From Ashinkailepas kermadecensis (lineage: Eukaryota > Arthropoda > Thecostraca > Neolepadidae): 64,000 bases of DNA. The notes beneath the pieces are model-generated. The model was not told where the DNA came from, did not search any database, and saw only the letters and a program-made list of their open reading frames with translations. The translations under genes and the position numbers were made by a program. The stretch covers positions 530,001 to 594,000 of the forward strand of contig JAOTOM010004961.1 of NCBI GenBank assembly GCA_034440615.1, written 5' to 3'. This document shows, piece after piece, positions 24,377-36,047 of the stretch (its first letter is position 1; the number at the start of each line of letters is the position of its first letter).

Positions 24377-24720
24377 GTACAGCACTGGATAACAGATGGC
24401 GGACACGTTCCTCAAATGTAGAAAACACGAGTCATAAGCTGCAAGTGTCCACTGCAGCCCCTCCCCCTCCACATAAAAAAGTATAATGTTCCCGAAACTC
24501 TGAACCAGAGCATAACACGGCACGGAAAATTCTGGCACATAGCATAACACTGAAGATGCTTCAAGACCAGCACAAAGCACAACATCGGGTGGCAACAAAA
24601 AGTGGAAACGCATCACGACAGAAAAAAAATGAGCACATCTATAAACAAAACACAAAACACACAATCATTCAACTGAGCTAATCATGGCACAAAGAAACTA
24701 GCGTACTGCAGCAAATATCA
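24377..24720. other. unique DNA
   Basis: No gene recognised between the array and the LINE fragment. Confidence 0.5.
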
Positions 24721-24776
24721 CAAACATGTATCCACAAAACCTGGCTCGGAAGATTGTTAATTGGAGTGTGAGGTAT

Positions 24777-25215
24777 AAGAGCAAGGAAGTCATCAAAAAC
24801 TGTACTTAGCCTGTGTGCGGCCCAACTTGGAATATTCTGTACAGGCATGGAGCCCTTACTTAGAAAAAGATATTGATATGCTAGAAAGAGTGCAGCACAA
24901 AGCCACTAGACTCATCAGTGGACTATTTAACTTAGAATGTGAAGAAAAGGCTTATGACATTAGATATGTACTCACTCAAGTATAGGAGATCAAGGGGTGA
25001 TATGAATGAAATGCATAAAATCGCCAAAGGGCTATATTAGGCGAATCTGAATGATGTCCTTCTGTTTAGATTATCACACAGGGGTCATCAATTCAGGTTA
25101 GACAAGTCAATGTGTAGGACAGTCAAGCGACAAGTCTTCAATCAACGGGCTATTGATTAAATGGAGCAGGCTACCTGCTGACGCTGTGGGGAGTCCCTCA
25201 TTGAATTTTTTTATT
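24777..25215 (+). pseudogene. C-terminal fragment of CR1/L2-like LINE reverse transcriptase
   Basis: The plus-strand translation, with several frameshifts and stops, follows the C-terminal part of CR1/L2-clade reverse transcriptases. It reads VRPNLEYSVQAWSPYLEKDI, then LERVQHKATRLISGL, YRRSRGDMNEMHKIAKG, HRGHQFRL, VFNQRAID and WSRLPADAVGSPSLNFF. The characteristic points are the R-P-x-L-E-Y, V-Q-x-W-S-P, A-T-x-L-I and N-x-x-L-P motifs after the catalytic core. The catalytic domain is absent, so the copy is 5'-truncated. It is inactive: the frame breaks near 24980, 25040 and 25160. Clade assignment rests on motif memory, not a search. Confidence 0.85.
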
Positions 25216-25622
25216 TATTAATAGGTGGTCAATTTTTAGGCTGGAAAATATTGTTTTTAAGTTCTAATTAGTGGTAGATGAGGTGACATTTATGTTAAGT
25301 AGGTGTGCACGGCACAAGCCCCTTCAAGCAGGCATGGAGTTTGACAGTCTTTGGTACGGCACTCGATTCACGTGTATGTTACGCGGGATCGAGTGAATAG
25401 GGCTGGATAGGTAAGGTAGATACGCATGGATGGGTGTGTAGGATGTTGGTGGATGAATTTGAGATGTGGTGTTGGTTTAGGTGATGAGTGTCTTATTGTC
25501 CAGGCTTATGGCATCTTCCCTTCACAGACTTGGACTGGATGGACCTTGTGGCTCTTATTAAGTCTGAACACTTTATGACTATATGTATATATATATATAT
25601 AATATAATATAATATAAAATAC
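25216..25622 (+). mobile_element. probable 3' UTR and (TA)/(TAATA) tail of the CR1/L2-like LINE
   Basis: AT-rich non-coding sequence continues from the reverse transcriptase fragment and ends in a simple repeat at 25583-25622 (ATATATATATATAATATAATATAA). LINE copies often end in simple repeats. The assignment of this end is inference, and no target-site duplication was found. Confidence 0.5.
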
Positions 25623-25745
25623 AGTACGGCATACACCTCCACTTCAGTGAATTAAAACACGTGACAAATATGGGTCGACAAAGCAGAACAATGGTGCGGC
25701 GGCGTTCAAAGTATCTGGGCCAAGTCATTTCAAGGCCATTTCCAT

Positions 25746-26348
25746 GCCACACCGAACCTGCTGGTGGTTAATGGTTCCAGTTCCCACATTTTGGGCGCCC
25801 CATGCTCACGCCACCACTCCCCATCACTGTCTTGTCTACAGTTCATGCCACACCGAACCTGCTGGTGGTTAATGGTTCCAGTTCCCACATTTTGGGCGCC
25901 CCATGCTCACGCCACCACTCCCCATCACTGTCTTGTCTACAGTTCATGCCACACCGAACCTGCTGGTGGTTAATGGTTCCAGTTCCCACATTTTGGGGCC
26001 CCATGCTCCGCCACCACTCCCCATCCCTGTCTTGTTACAGTTCATGCCACACCGAACCTGCTGGTGGTTAATGGTTCCAGTTCCCACATTTTGGGCGCCC
26101 CATGCTCACGCCACCACTCCCCATCCCTGTCTTGTCTACAGTTCATGCCACACCGAACCTGCTGGTGGTTAATGGTTCCAGTTCCCACATTTTGGGCGCC
26201 CCATGCTCACGCCACCACTCCCCGTCACTGTCTTGTCTACAGTTCATGCCACACCGAACCTGCTGGTGGTTAATGGTTCCAGTTCCCACATTTTGGGCGC
26301 CCCATGCTCACGCCACCACTCCCCGTCACTGTCTTGTCTACAGTTCAT
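25746..26348. repeat. 101-bp tandem repeat, 6 copies
   Basis: Units begin GCCACACCGAACCTGCTGGT and contain TTTTGGGCGCCCCATGCTCA and CACTCCCCATCACTGTCTTG. The third copy has three small deletions. Open frames recur every 101 bp in a shifting frame and are not coding. Confidence 0.97.
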
Positions 26349-27215
26349 GTCCCAACGGGCAGAAACATGGATAATACTCGCTAAACTTGGATGGCACGTA
26401 CATATATCGTCTTCGAACAGCATAACACAGCCCACCAAAGAGAAAGTGCACCCGACACGCCGTGGCAGAATATGCGGCGGTGCGTCTTCAACAAAGCTAC
26501 GCCTTTAGTCGTCCCTTATATGCTTGACTCTACCACTTGCAATGGAAGTAGTGTCACGTAATTATATTGGATTACGCAACTTACAAGCAGGTCCATGGGG
26601 AAAAACCTTGATAAACTCGATACGTGCACCGCAATGACAGTGACAGTAACAATAACGTACCAATGTGAGCTTTAAATTGCTTCCTACAGCGACAGACTAG
26701 CCAGGGGTAGCGTCGGAAGCCAGGCTCTTGCCGCTGCGCCATCGCCGCAGCCTGGACGGAGTGCCACTCAGCTGCAGGCTAACGAAGGTCTGATACACTT
26801 GGGCCAACTGCGTCACCACATGCTGGCTATCGTCTGTGTGTGCTTGCTGATCATGATAATTTCCGGCTACCTGCTCGGTAGGTTTCCTACGGTGCCCCAT
26901 GCTCATTTACTTCAGTGTTCGGTGATCGCTTAGGTCGCTGACCTAGGGGCGATATACACAGACACCTTCAGATGCATTCTGCCGAGCTTGCACTTGTGTA
27001 TCTTTTACTGCAGTACATTTTCCCAAATGAATGCTGATCCGTGTCTTATTCATAATACTTGGCGAACATGCAAACGTATTGACCCGTGCCAGATTTCGTC
27101 AGCTGGGGCCATTGGTCTTTTATGAAATTGAACATAATGCACATTGAAGGAAATGTCAAATACGAAGACAATCTGACATATATATATATATCCATCTTTG
27201 CAAGTCTTGGAACCG

Positions 27216-27221
<6 letters not shown>
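26349..27221. other. unique DNA, no gene recognised
   Basis: A 69-codon minus-strand open frame at 26697-26906 is moderately protein-like but unrecognised and lacks splice or promoter context. Confidence 0.45.

Positions 27222-27284
<63 letters not shown>
27222..27284. repeat. (TA)n microsatellite
   Basis: About 31 TA dinucleotides. A shorter (TA)n tract lies at 27176-27191. Confidence 0.98.
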
Positions 27285-27290
<6 letters not shown>

Positions 27291-28740
27291 TCGACTCAGT
27301 TCCAAGAGCAATTACACACAAATCCTTCCGGAATCACCTTCACCCGACTCGACCTGCATCACCTCAATGGACCCAAGATTGTCATTCCCGACTCACCAGG
27401 AGCCTGCATCACCTGACTGAATCCCGAACTGTCGTCGCCAGACTCGCGACCCCGGGTCGATATCACAAGATACTCTGGTGTCACTCCCGGATATTGCGCC
27501 CAGTGAAATAGGGCGCAAATATTGTCGCCGCTGATAACATCCCACACCGAGCTGCAAGCAGGTGGATTTCTAGGAAGATGACACCATCAGGCGGGCGGCC
27601 GTGCGCCAGGGACGTGCGAGCGCCAATCGGCCGCAATCTGGTCGGCCATTTCTGGCGGCGCGGCGGCGCGGCGGCGCGGCCGCCGCACGTGACGACGTTT
27701 CTCGATGCCTAGGAGCATAATACGCAGAACGCGTGGTTTTCCAACAGCCATTTTGGTCGCAGCTATCAAAATCCAAAGTCTTTTTATTGGAGTTGTACAT
27801 TTTGCGTCTTCCAACGAATTGAGAGCTAACTCCTTGACCGAGCGTGGCCGTCGCCGCGGCCGCGGGTGGCTCGTGCGGCAGCGGCCCACCTGGCGAGCCT
27901 GCGTCTCAGTGGTATCAGCCACACCCGCCGCCCAGTCGCCAGAAATGGCCGCCTCAGTCAAATGACAACTTTAATATTTCAGACGACCAGAGCAGAGGCG
28001 CCGAGCCGGCGCGACGCAGCCAGCGAGGCTCAATACGGAAGCGGCGCGTCCTGGCCGAGGTACGCCCAGGTGACTGTCTAGACAGCTGAGCATCTCGGCG
28101 CCGGTCTGGTACGGAAATTGTCAGCCAAGCACCGTCGACCGCCAACGGCAGTCATGCAGCATGGCGCCGGCTGGGTAGCCGGCTGGCCAACGTGATGCGC
28201 ATCACTATACTGGGTCAGGCTCGAGGACGGAGACGACATGGATCGCTGGTCGCTCCTCCCGGTTCCGGCGTTGGTAGTTTGAAAGTTGAAACTGGTAGTC
28301 TTCGAGCAATAATTGTCCGCCGCTTTACCACCATGGGTCATGCCGAATGTAAACGTATTTGCAATCCAGCACACTGTATACAGATCAACTTTCGAAGAGA
28401 TCTTCCCATTATCCCCCCCCCATGGTCCATTAAATAAAGTTCGGCCACTAATTATTGTCGACACACACAATTCCTAAACCATGCAAAACGATCACGTCGG
28501 CCATTGAAAGTCACCCCCACCTTGCGAAACCAGCGATCCCTTTCCTCCGGAGATCATGGCAGTCCATGAAGCAGACAAACCAGCTATCACTGGCTGTACT
28601 CATCTCGACGGTCTCTCCCGGACACCGACCCACTGCATGACACATACAGCTGATGCAGTCCTAAATCACTGACAAACATCCCGGACACCGATAAAGGGAC
28701 CGTGAGATTTCGCCAGAAGGCCGGCCCGGTCAGCTGCCCC
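27285..28740. other. unique DNA with CpG-rich segment at about 27590-28110
   Basis: CpG-dense single-copy DNA with a CGGCGG-rich stretch at 27655-27690 and CCAAT motifs. No coding frame with splice support recognised. Confidence 0.4.
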
Positions 28741-28876
28741 ACAGCCGGTGACCTCTGGGTGGAGAGGGGCGGGTCGACCAGCCGCCCCTACAGCCGATGA
28801 CCTCTGGGTGGAGAGGGGCGGGTCGACCAGCCACCCTCACAGCCGGTGACCTCTGGGTGGGGAGGGGCGGACAGAC
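28741..28876. repeat. 49-bp tandem repeat, about 2.8 copies
   Basis: Units begin at 28741, 28790 and 28839 with ACAGCCGGTGACCTCTGGGT. Confidence 0.95.
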
Positions 28877-28924
28877 CCCGTGACACTGATGCATCGTGAC
28901 ATTGACCGGCCGGTGTGGGCCGCT

Positions 28925-29352
28925 TCATCAGCCAGTGATTCGGCTTCATCAGCCAGCTGCAGGCTAGCCAGCTCTTGCTTGCCAGTGCAGGCCAGCAGCT
29001 CTCATCAGACCAGTTGCAGGCCAGCCAGCTCTGGCTTCATCAGCCAGCTGCAGGCCAGCCAGCTCTCGGCTTCATCAGCCCAGCTGCAGGCCACCCAGCT
29101 CTCATCAGACCAGTTGCAGGCCAGCCAGCTCTCGGCATCATCAGCCCAGCTGCAGGCCAGCCAGCTCTCGGCTTCATCAGCCCAGCTGCAGGCCAGCCAG
29201 CTCTCATCAGACCAGTTGCAGGCCAGCCAGCTCTCATCAGACCAGTTGCAGGCCAGCCAGCTCTTGGCTTCATCAGACCAGCTGCAGGCCAGCCAGCTCT
29301 CGGCTTCATCAGACCAGCTGCAGGCCAGCCAGCTCTCGGCTTCATCAGCCAG
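28925..29352. repeat. composite 27/36-bp minisatellite
   Basis: Long unit AGCTGCAGGCCAGCCAGCTC plus TCGGCTTCATCAGCCC. The short unit lacks the CGGCTT part and uses CAGACCAGTTGCAGG. Long and short units are mixed. CAGCTGCAGG appears in most copies. Confidence 0.94.
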
Positions 29353-31187
29353 CCGGCAGCGCCGATCGGCCGCGAATTAGCCCCAATTACTGCCGACAGT
29401 CGTAGAAATGCATTTGATGAATGGCGCCGGATCTCGGCGGGCGACGGCACGCCCGACCAGATATTTCAATTAATCCAGCCAAATCGCTTTCATTAATCCC
29501 GTTCTCAATTAGTTCTCGAATCGGGGATAAGGAAGTAAAGACGGGCTAAATTGACAAAGTTGAGTCTATAGACAATCACGCATACGGCGCCACCAGAAGT
29601 TGGCTGGATGTTATAAGATATCATTTATCTCCACACGACACACATGCCAGCGCATAGGCGACGGATTATTGGACGACAGAGACGACAAATAAAGGCTTCC
29701 GCGGCCTATCTAAATAATAATTACATGTCGCCTGGTGTACGCCATTTGGAGGCAATGGGACGACGCGCTGTGCGGCAGGATAATTCAGCAACTAATTGAG
29801 TTGTGCCGAGACATGCCACCGCAAGGCGCGCGCGCCGCCCCTCCGACCGAGGCGGCGGCGACGACGCGCCCGCCGTATCCGCGGCGGTAATAGTGACAAC
29901 ACCACAAAACGGCGGCCGGCCGGCCGCAAAAAGGCGGCCGCACCGCCGATCCGATCGTGGTCCGCTAACAGAGCCCGATACCGATCGGACACTCGTTAGA
30001 GGCGGCTGGTGGCGGCGCGAGCGGCCGGCTCGCGGCTCGCCCACACCCGGGCGGCCATAACGAGCCATTGTTACGGCCGCCGGTGGCGTTTCGGCCACGC
30101 ACGTCTGACTTTGGCCGCTAGGGTCGGACGAGCACGGGCGCGAGCGGTCACCGGCCGCCGGCGGGCCGACCTCAGGCGGTCGCTGGCCGACCAGACATCA
30201 GCCTGGCAGACAGCGCCGGCAGCTGCTCGCCGGCAGCTGCTCGCCCGAGCTCCACCATTGGCCGTAAGGTAAGGTCAGGTCAGGTCAGTGTCGGCTCGGC
30301 GGACGGCGACGTCGACTGGGTGGGTGTCATAGGCGGGACGGGCAACATCGGGCGGGCGCGGTATTTCCGGGTCACATTCGATTACCTCGAGCCGGTGAAA
30401 TTCTGAATTGCGCGTCGACAGGTGTCCACGCGACCTCGCATGTTCCGCGCACCGAATCGATACACGTGCGTGACTATCGTGATATCGCTGCGCTGCCGCA
30501 GTAAGACGACACCGAATCGCAACCACAGTCACCCGATCCAGTCGTGCAGTGAGGAATCGAGGAGGTCCTGCCTTCCCTGCTCCGTCCTTCCTATCCAATC
30601 GGCACAGCAATCGATGCGTGCTACTTGAAAGCTGAGCGTCATCCCGGTCCCCTTTTATATTTTTGCTCCTACTTACTGTACGTCGCCTGAAACTACGCCT
30701 CCCTTTCCACACTTATGTTTACATTAAACCTCTGGCCTCGGGGAAACATCCTCCGAGACCAGAGAGATGCTCACATCCAAGTAGCGTCACTCCCCTAAAG
30801 TGCAGCGGACGTACATAACACCATCGATGCCAACAACTGAACACAACCACATACCTGCGGCATGCGGTCACACAGGACACACAGGCGAACATCTGACAAT
30901 ACACACAAATATAGTCACAGACGACGAAAACACTACCGGAATCCTGCACGACTTCCAGTCAGTCGTCAGGCAACCTAGACGGCGTGGTGTCAGGCCTCAC
31001 CAGCGGGGACCCGGCGGCCGCCACCGCCGGCACCGGCCACCATCCACCAGGCCGAGTGCTGGCAGCCGCGGCCAAGTGGCCAATTACCGACGGCTCTGGT
31101 TGTGCCACCCGAGCACCTGTTGCCGCACAATGGAACAAATCACTTCCGACGGCTGACCATCCGGCCGGCCGGCCGACTGCCGACCGG
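29353..31187. other. unique DNA; CpG-rich at 29740-30280
   Basis: The GC-rich segment ends at AAG/GTAAGGTCAGGTCAGGTCAG (about 30266-30287), a donor-like sequence within AGGTCA repeats. No exon can be supported upstream. Confidence 0.4.
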
Positions 31188-32435
31188 CACCTGTCACGGC
31201 CTCCCCGGCCCGGCCCGTCACCACCGGCATCTGTCACGGCCTCCCCGGCCCGGCCCGTCACCACCGGCACCTGTCACGGCCTCCCCGGCCCGGCCCGTCA
31301 CCACCGGCATCTGTCACGGCCTCCCCGGCCCGGCCCGTCACCACCGGCACCTGTCACGGCCTCCCGGCCCGGCCCGTCACCACCGGCACCTGTACGGCCT
31401 CCCGGCCCGACCCACCACCACCGGCACTGTCACGGCCTCCCCGGCCCGACCCACCACCACCGGCACCTGTACGGCCTCCCGGCCCGGCCCGTCACCACCG
31501 GCACCTGTCACGGCCTCCCGGCCCGACCCCACCACCGGCACCTGTCACGGCCTCCCGGGCCCGGCCCGTCACCACCGGCACCGTCACGGCCTCCCCGGCC
31601 CGGCCCGTCACCACCGGCACCTGTCACGGCCTCCCGGCCCGGCCCGTCACCACCGGCACCTGTCACGGCCTCCCCGGCCCGGCCCGTCACCACCGGCATC
31701 TGTCACGGCCTCCCGGCCCGGCCCGTCACCACCGGCACCTGTCCGGCCTCCCGGCCCGGCCCGTCACCACCGGCACCTGTCACGGCCTCCCGGCCCGGCC
31801 CGTCACCACCGGCACCTGTCACGGCCTCCCGGCCCGGCCCGTCACCACCGGCATCTGTCACGGCCTCCCGGCCCGGCCCGTCACCACCGGCATCTGTCAC
31901 GGCCTCCCGGCCCGGCCCGTCACCACCGGCACCTGTCACGGCCTCCCAGACCCGGCCCGGCCCGTCACCACCGGCACCTGTCACGGCCTCCCCGGCCCGG
32001 CCCGTCACCACCGGCACCTGTCACGGCCTCCCCGGCCCGGCCCGTCACCACCGGCACCTGTCACGGCCTCCCGGCCCGGCCCGTCACCACCGGCACCTGT
32101 CACGGCCTCCCGGCCCGGCCCGTCACCACCGGCACCTGTCACGGCCTCCGGCCCGGCCCGTACACCGACCTTCACGGCCTCCCCGCCCGGCCCGTCCCAC
32201 CGGCATCTGTCACGGCCTCCCCGGCCCGGCCCGTCACCACCGGCATCTGTCACGGCCTCCCCGGCCCGGCCCGTCACCACCGGCATCTGTCACGGCCTCC
32301 CCGGCCCGGCCCGTCACCACCGGCACCTGTCACGGCCTCCCCGGCCCGGCCCGTCACCACCGGCATCTGTCACGGCCTCCCCGGCCCGGCCCGTCACCAC
32401 CGGCACCTGTCACGGCCTCCCCGGCCCGACCCGCC
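31188..32435. repeat. 39/40-bp minisatellite, about 31 copies
   Basis: Unit GGCACCTGTCACGGCCTCCC plus CGGCCCGGCCCGTCACCACC. Many copies lack one C in the C-run (39 bp), and GGCACC alternates with GGCATC. Frame shifts between 39- and 40-bp units carry translation through Pro/His/Arg-rich frames. The resulting open frames of 554 and 578 codons span unique flanks only briefly and are not credible genes. Confidence 0.98.
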
Positions 32436-32489
32436 ACCGCCGGTGTCTTTGTCGGACCGGCGGCGGGCGGCTCGTGCCACTGGCCGGGC

Positions 32490-32492
32490 GGG

Positions 32493-32530
<38 letters not shown>
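32490..32530. repeat. (GGC)n tract, about 11 units
   Basis: Short CGG/GGC microsatellite just right of the 40-bp array. Confidence 0.9.
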
Positions 32531-33536
32531 GGCGCGTTCAAAGGGTGCAGGCCGGCCGGCCGGTCGGCGTGTCGAACGAGCGCCGCGTCTTATTGACCTC
32601 GGCCAGACTGACGGCTTCATCAGGAGCTGCCGGCGCGGTCGCCACTAAATCGGCGGCGCGCCTCGTAAAGCGGCCGGTCGCCATTGACGGCCGCGCCGGC
32701 CGCCGGTCATCTCGCGGCCATTATCGGCCAACAATCCGCCTGCCGATAATGAGCCGGTGGACACGCCGGTCACCACGCGGCCGCCGTGCCAGTGTTAATG
32801 GCCAACACGGCGCCTCGCCTGCCCTGCCCTCTCTCTGAGAACTGCTGCAGTGGCAGCTGGGAGGCGGCCGGTACATGCTGCTCGTGACTGCAGTGTTCTC
32901 CATGGGCTCCCTGGCCACTGACCCGGCTAAGGCTCGGACTCATGGACACTGAGTCCAGGCCCGAGCCAGGTCGAACTATTTATGTCGTTGGAGGCCCAAG
33001 CCCGGCCCGGTGCGTGAACTCAGGTAAAATAAAATACATTTTGAGTACAATGAAATCAGTTGTATGTCGGTTTTGTGTTATATGTGGACATGTTACCGCG
33101 CAATTAAAGCGTGAATTATTAACACCAGCTCGTGCATGGTGGGGGTGGTTGATGTAACCTCTGTGGGGCTTTTCGCGACAAAGAAAAACGGCGCCTGGTG
33201 TCGCTGATGGGGAATCCTTCGCTGACCTGACGGCATGAAAAGGGGTGAAAATGCCATGCTACGTTACTGACCTGTGATGTCATAAGACGGAATACGCCAG
33301 GCGTTTTTCGTCTAAATCGGGAATTATCGGTACTTAATCTCATGCGTTGTCCCCAAATGACCAATGCCGGATGTAGCTAAGTGATGAACAACTCAGCTAA
33401 CATGTTTACATTGCAAGAATCAGTCGAGGTTACTCACCCAACTTGACCACAGATTAATGTTTTCGGTTTCTGAGTCACTCTACGAATAATTTGGATACTG
33501 AAACTGAATTTAGCATTCATTTTCTCCCTTCGTTGG
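32531..33536. other. unique DNA, GC-rich then AT-rich
   Basis: No gene recognised. Composition changes sharply near 33010. Confidence 0.5.
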
Positions 33537-33592
33537 TTGGTTGGTTATTTGGGCTTAGGGGCGCATCGACTGCGTTGGTCATACAGCGCCCA
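33537..33592 (-). mobile_element. 56-bp 5'-truncated retroinsertion with exact 14-bp TSD
   Basis: The plus strand reads TTGGTTGGTTATTTGGGCTT, then GGGCGCATCGACTGCGTTGG, then TCATACAGCGCCCA. TCTCCCTTCGTTGG flanks it exactly at 33523-33536 and 33593-33606. On the minus strand it ends in AACC repeats. Its internal sequence resembles the 3' end of the LINE at 57.16 kb and, less closely, the tails of the SINEs at 16.3, 58.2 and 59.6 kb. It is therefore a strongly truncated copy of the LINE or of a SINE using the LINE tail. Confidence 0.85.
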
Positions 33593-33606
33593 TCTCCCTT
33601 CGTTGG

Positions 33607-34004
33607 AAGAAAATACTGCTTCCGGGTACCGCTTCGGAAGTTTCCAAGCAAGGTCCAACCTCATTTAACCCTTCAAGTATACGTTGAAAAGTGACGTATC
33701 GCACATTGGATGTATGCCATGACACGGAGGAATACCACGGTGGACATTTGAAGCACATATCGGTTACTGGTTTTACACAGGAAGTGATGAAGCGGAATAA
33801 GTCTAGATTTTTGCGGAGTGCTGCCCGTTAAACTGACTTTGGAGTTTAGCCAGTATCTCCAAGTAAAAAATAGGATATCAGTCGCGGGATCTAATCACGT
33901 GGAACAGGCTGTTTTTGTTTTGTTTATGTTGCTAGCACCCTTCGTTTGAAGACGCTAGGTGGTCGAAACCACCTACTACTGATAGGTATATTGATGCCAA
34001 GTCT
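33607..34004. other. AT-rich unique DNA
   Basis: Nothing recognised. Confidence 0.5.
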
Positions 34005-34320
34005 GACATCAGTTGTGACCGAATGACGTGAGGCCTGATCGTCTGTCGTCAGGTCTGACCTTCTGGCATCATGTCTCACCGTGTGTCGTCAGGCCAGGCC
34101 TGACCACCGTCTGACGTCCGATCCGACATTGTGACGTCAGGTCCGACCGTCTGGCGTCAGCTTCGACCGTCTAGTAATCTGTTCAGGTCGTCTGGCAGTC
34201 TGGTCCGGTCAATGCTGACCCACAGTCTGACCGACTGAGCGTCGGATGACCGACGGTGAGCCGAGAATCGGACGGTCAGTCCGCCTGACGACCTGACGGA
34301 CGACCTGACGGCTTGACAGC
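34005..34320. repeat. degenerate GTCAGGTCYGACCGTCTGGC repeat
   Basis: About 22-27-bp units with strong divergence, including TGACGTCA at about 34131. Its vocabulary (GACGTCAGGTCC) overlaps that of the 52-bp array at 35.2 kb, so the two may be related. Confidence 0.7.
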
Positions 34321-34334
34321 ATGGCTGTCAGATA

Positions 34335-34432
34335 TAGGGCCGACCAATTTTTCGGTCCAACAAACCGTTGCCAGAGTTATTCGGCAGCCCGAATATATAT
34401 ATATTATTATTCGGCAGCCCGAATAACACATG
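34335..34432. repeat. short direct repeat around a (TA) tract
   Basis: TTATTCGGCAGCCCGAATA occurs twice (about 34377 and 34407), separated by TA-rich DNA; a third partial copy ACAGCCCGAA follows at about 34447. Confidence 0.75.
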
Positions 34433-34449
34433 ATCTGCACGTTTGACAG

Positions 34450-35240
34450 CCCGAAGAGCGGACGAACCTAGTGGAGACCCAGTATGTCTGACATGGTACA
34501 GGCTACCTAGTATGTCAGCCACATCCCGACCGAACCACCTAACTTGAGAGCTGTCACATGCCGAGGACACTGTTCGGACCTTTGCATGGATACGCCGAAA
34601 TGACAACGTCTGCTACTTGGACGGCTCGAGTAACTAAGGCTTCACTTCATGCCGTGATGCGATTTCATGACGTGATTGCACACACCCGCCGTCCACAGAC
34701 GGGATCGCCGAGGCACTGACGGGATGCATGTGCAAACACAACACATCGCAATAATCAACACAATGCATAGCACAGCGGGTGTGTACACCTCTCTGACGGG
34801 AGCGTGTACGTACGTCCACTGCCCGAGTGTACACACACACGGCGGTGGAAATAAGACAGCCTCATCTTCACGCAAATAGCCATTTCAGATGACTGGATAG
34901 GCACGGCATATACCGATGGGATGATAGCTCTCGGTGAAAGCGCCATGAAATGCCTTGAAAACATGCAGTAAATGACAAGAAACAAGGAGAGCCATGGATG
35001 TTCGTGTTTGTGCGATTTCAGATAAGGCTTTTTAGTTGCAATGAAGCAAGAGGCGGACCAATAATAGATCAGCACATTACACTTATGAAATGCAATTTAT
35101 GAAGCCCCTAATGTGGCAACGCTAGGATCTTAAAAGGCTCAGTAACACTGAGTATAGAGATGGAACAATGACGTATCGCTCACCGGTGACGTCGCGGCGC
35201 AATTTCTGCCAACGTCACCACGTTAGGTTGAGCAATAATA
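34450..35240. other. unique DNA
   Basis: No gene recognised. Confidence 0.5.
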
Positions 35241-35985
35241 TAAATATGGTGACGTCAGATCCGCTTGTGGCGTGGCGACGTCAGGTTGGTCAGAGCTGTG
35301 GTGACGTAAGGTCCACCAGTGGCGTGGTGACGTCAGGTTGGTCAGAGCTGTGGTGACGTCAGGTCCGCCCGTGGCGTGGCGACGTCAGGTTGGTCAGCGC
35401 TGTGGTGACGTCAGGTCCACCAGTGGCGTGGTGACGTCAGGTCCACCAGTGGCGTGGAGACGTCAGGTGGGTCAGAGCTGTGGCGACGTCAGGTTGGTCA
35501 GAGCTGTGGTGACGTAAGGTCCGCCCGTGGCGTGGCGACGTCAGGTTGGTCAGAGCTGTGGTGACGTCAGGTCCGCCCGTGGCGTGGCGACGTCAGGTTG
35601 GTCAGAGCTGTGGTGACGTCAGGTCCGCCCGTGGCGTGGCGACGTCAGGTTGGTCAGAGCTGTGGTGACGTCAGGTCCACCAGTGGCGTGGCGACGTCAG
35701 GTTGGTCAGCGCTGTGGTGACGTCAGGTCCGCTCAGTGGCGTGGCGACGTCAGGTTGGTCAGCGGCGTGCTGACGTCAGGTCCGCCCGTGGCGTGGCGAC
35801 GTCAGGTTGGTCAGAGCTGTGGTGACGTCAGGTCCACCCGTGGCGTGCCGACGTCAGGTTGGTCAGACCTGTGGTGACGTCAGGTCCGCCCGTGGCGTGG
35901 CGACGTCAGGTTGGTCAGAGCTGTGGTGACGTCAGGTCCACCAGTGGCGTGGCGACGTCAGGTTGGTCAGCGCTGTGGTGACGTC
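35241..35985. repeat. 52-bp minisatellite carrying CRE octamers
   Basis: Unit GTGGCGTGGCGACGTCAGGT, TGGTCAGAGCTGTGGTGACG, TCAGGTCCGCCC. Each full unit contains one GACGTCA preceded by C and one preceded by T; the latter completes TGACGTCA, the consensus cAMP response element. I count about 14 exact octamers in the array. Half-length units occur near 35430-35490. Confidence 0.96.
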
Positions 35986-35988
35986 AGA

Positions 35989-36047
35989 CCAGCCAATCAG
36001 TGGTCACTGATTGGCTCCGAGTGTGACGTCACAGTTGCCGCCACGTG
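35989..36047. promoter_or_regulatory. promoter-like cluster: inverted CCAAT pair, CRE, E-box
   Basis: AGCCAATCAGTG at 35991-36002 and its exact reverse complement CACTGATTGGCT at 36005-36016 form an inverted repeat with a 2-bp centre, placing two CCAAT boxes head to head. The palindrome TGTGACGTCACA at 36022-36033 contains a perfect CRE, and CACGTG at 36042-36047 is a canonical E-box. CpG-rich single-copy DNA follows. These sites are the classical binding motifs of NF-Y, CREB/ATF and bHLH-ZIP factors. No gene or transcription start can be assigned, and direction is unknown. Confidence 0.45.

Noticed and set aside
31000..32840. Open frames of 554 and 578 codons on the plus strand
   Set aside because: They run almost entirely through the 39/40-bp array, which lacks stops and shifts frame between units. 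No start context, domain or splice support.
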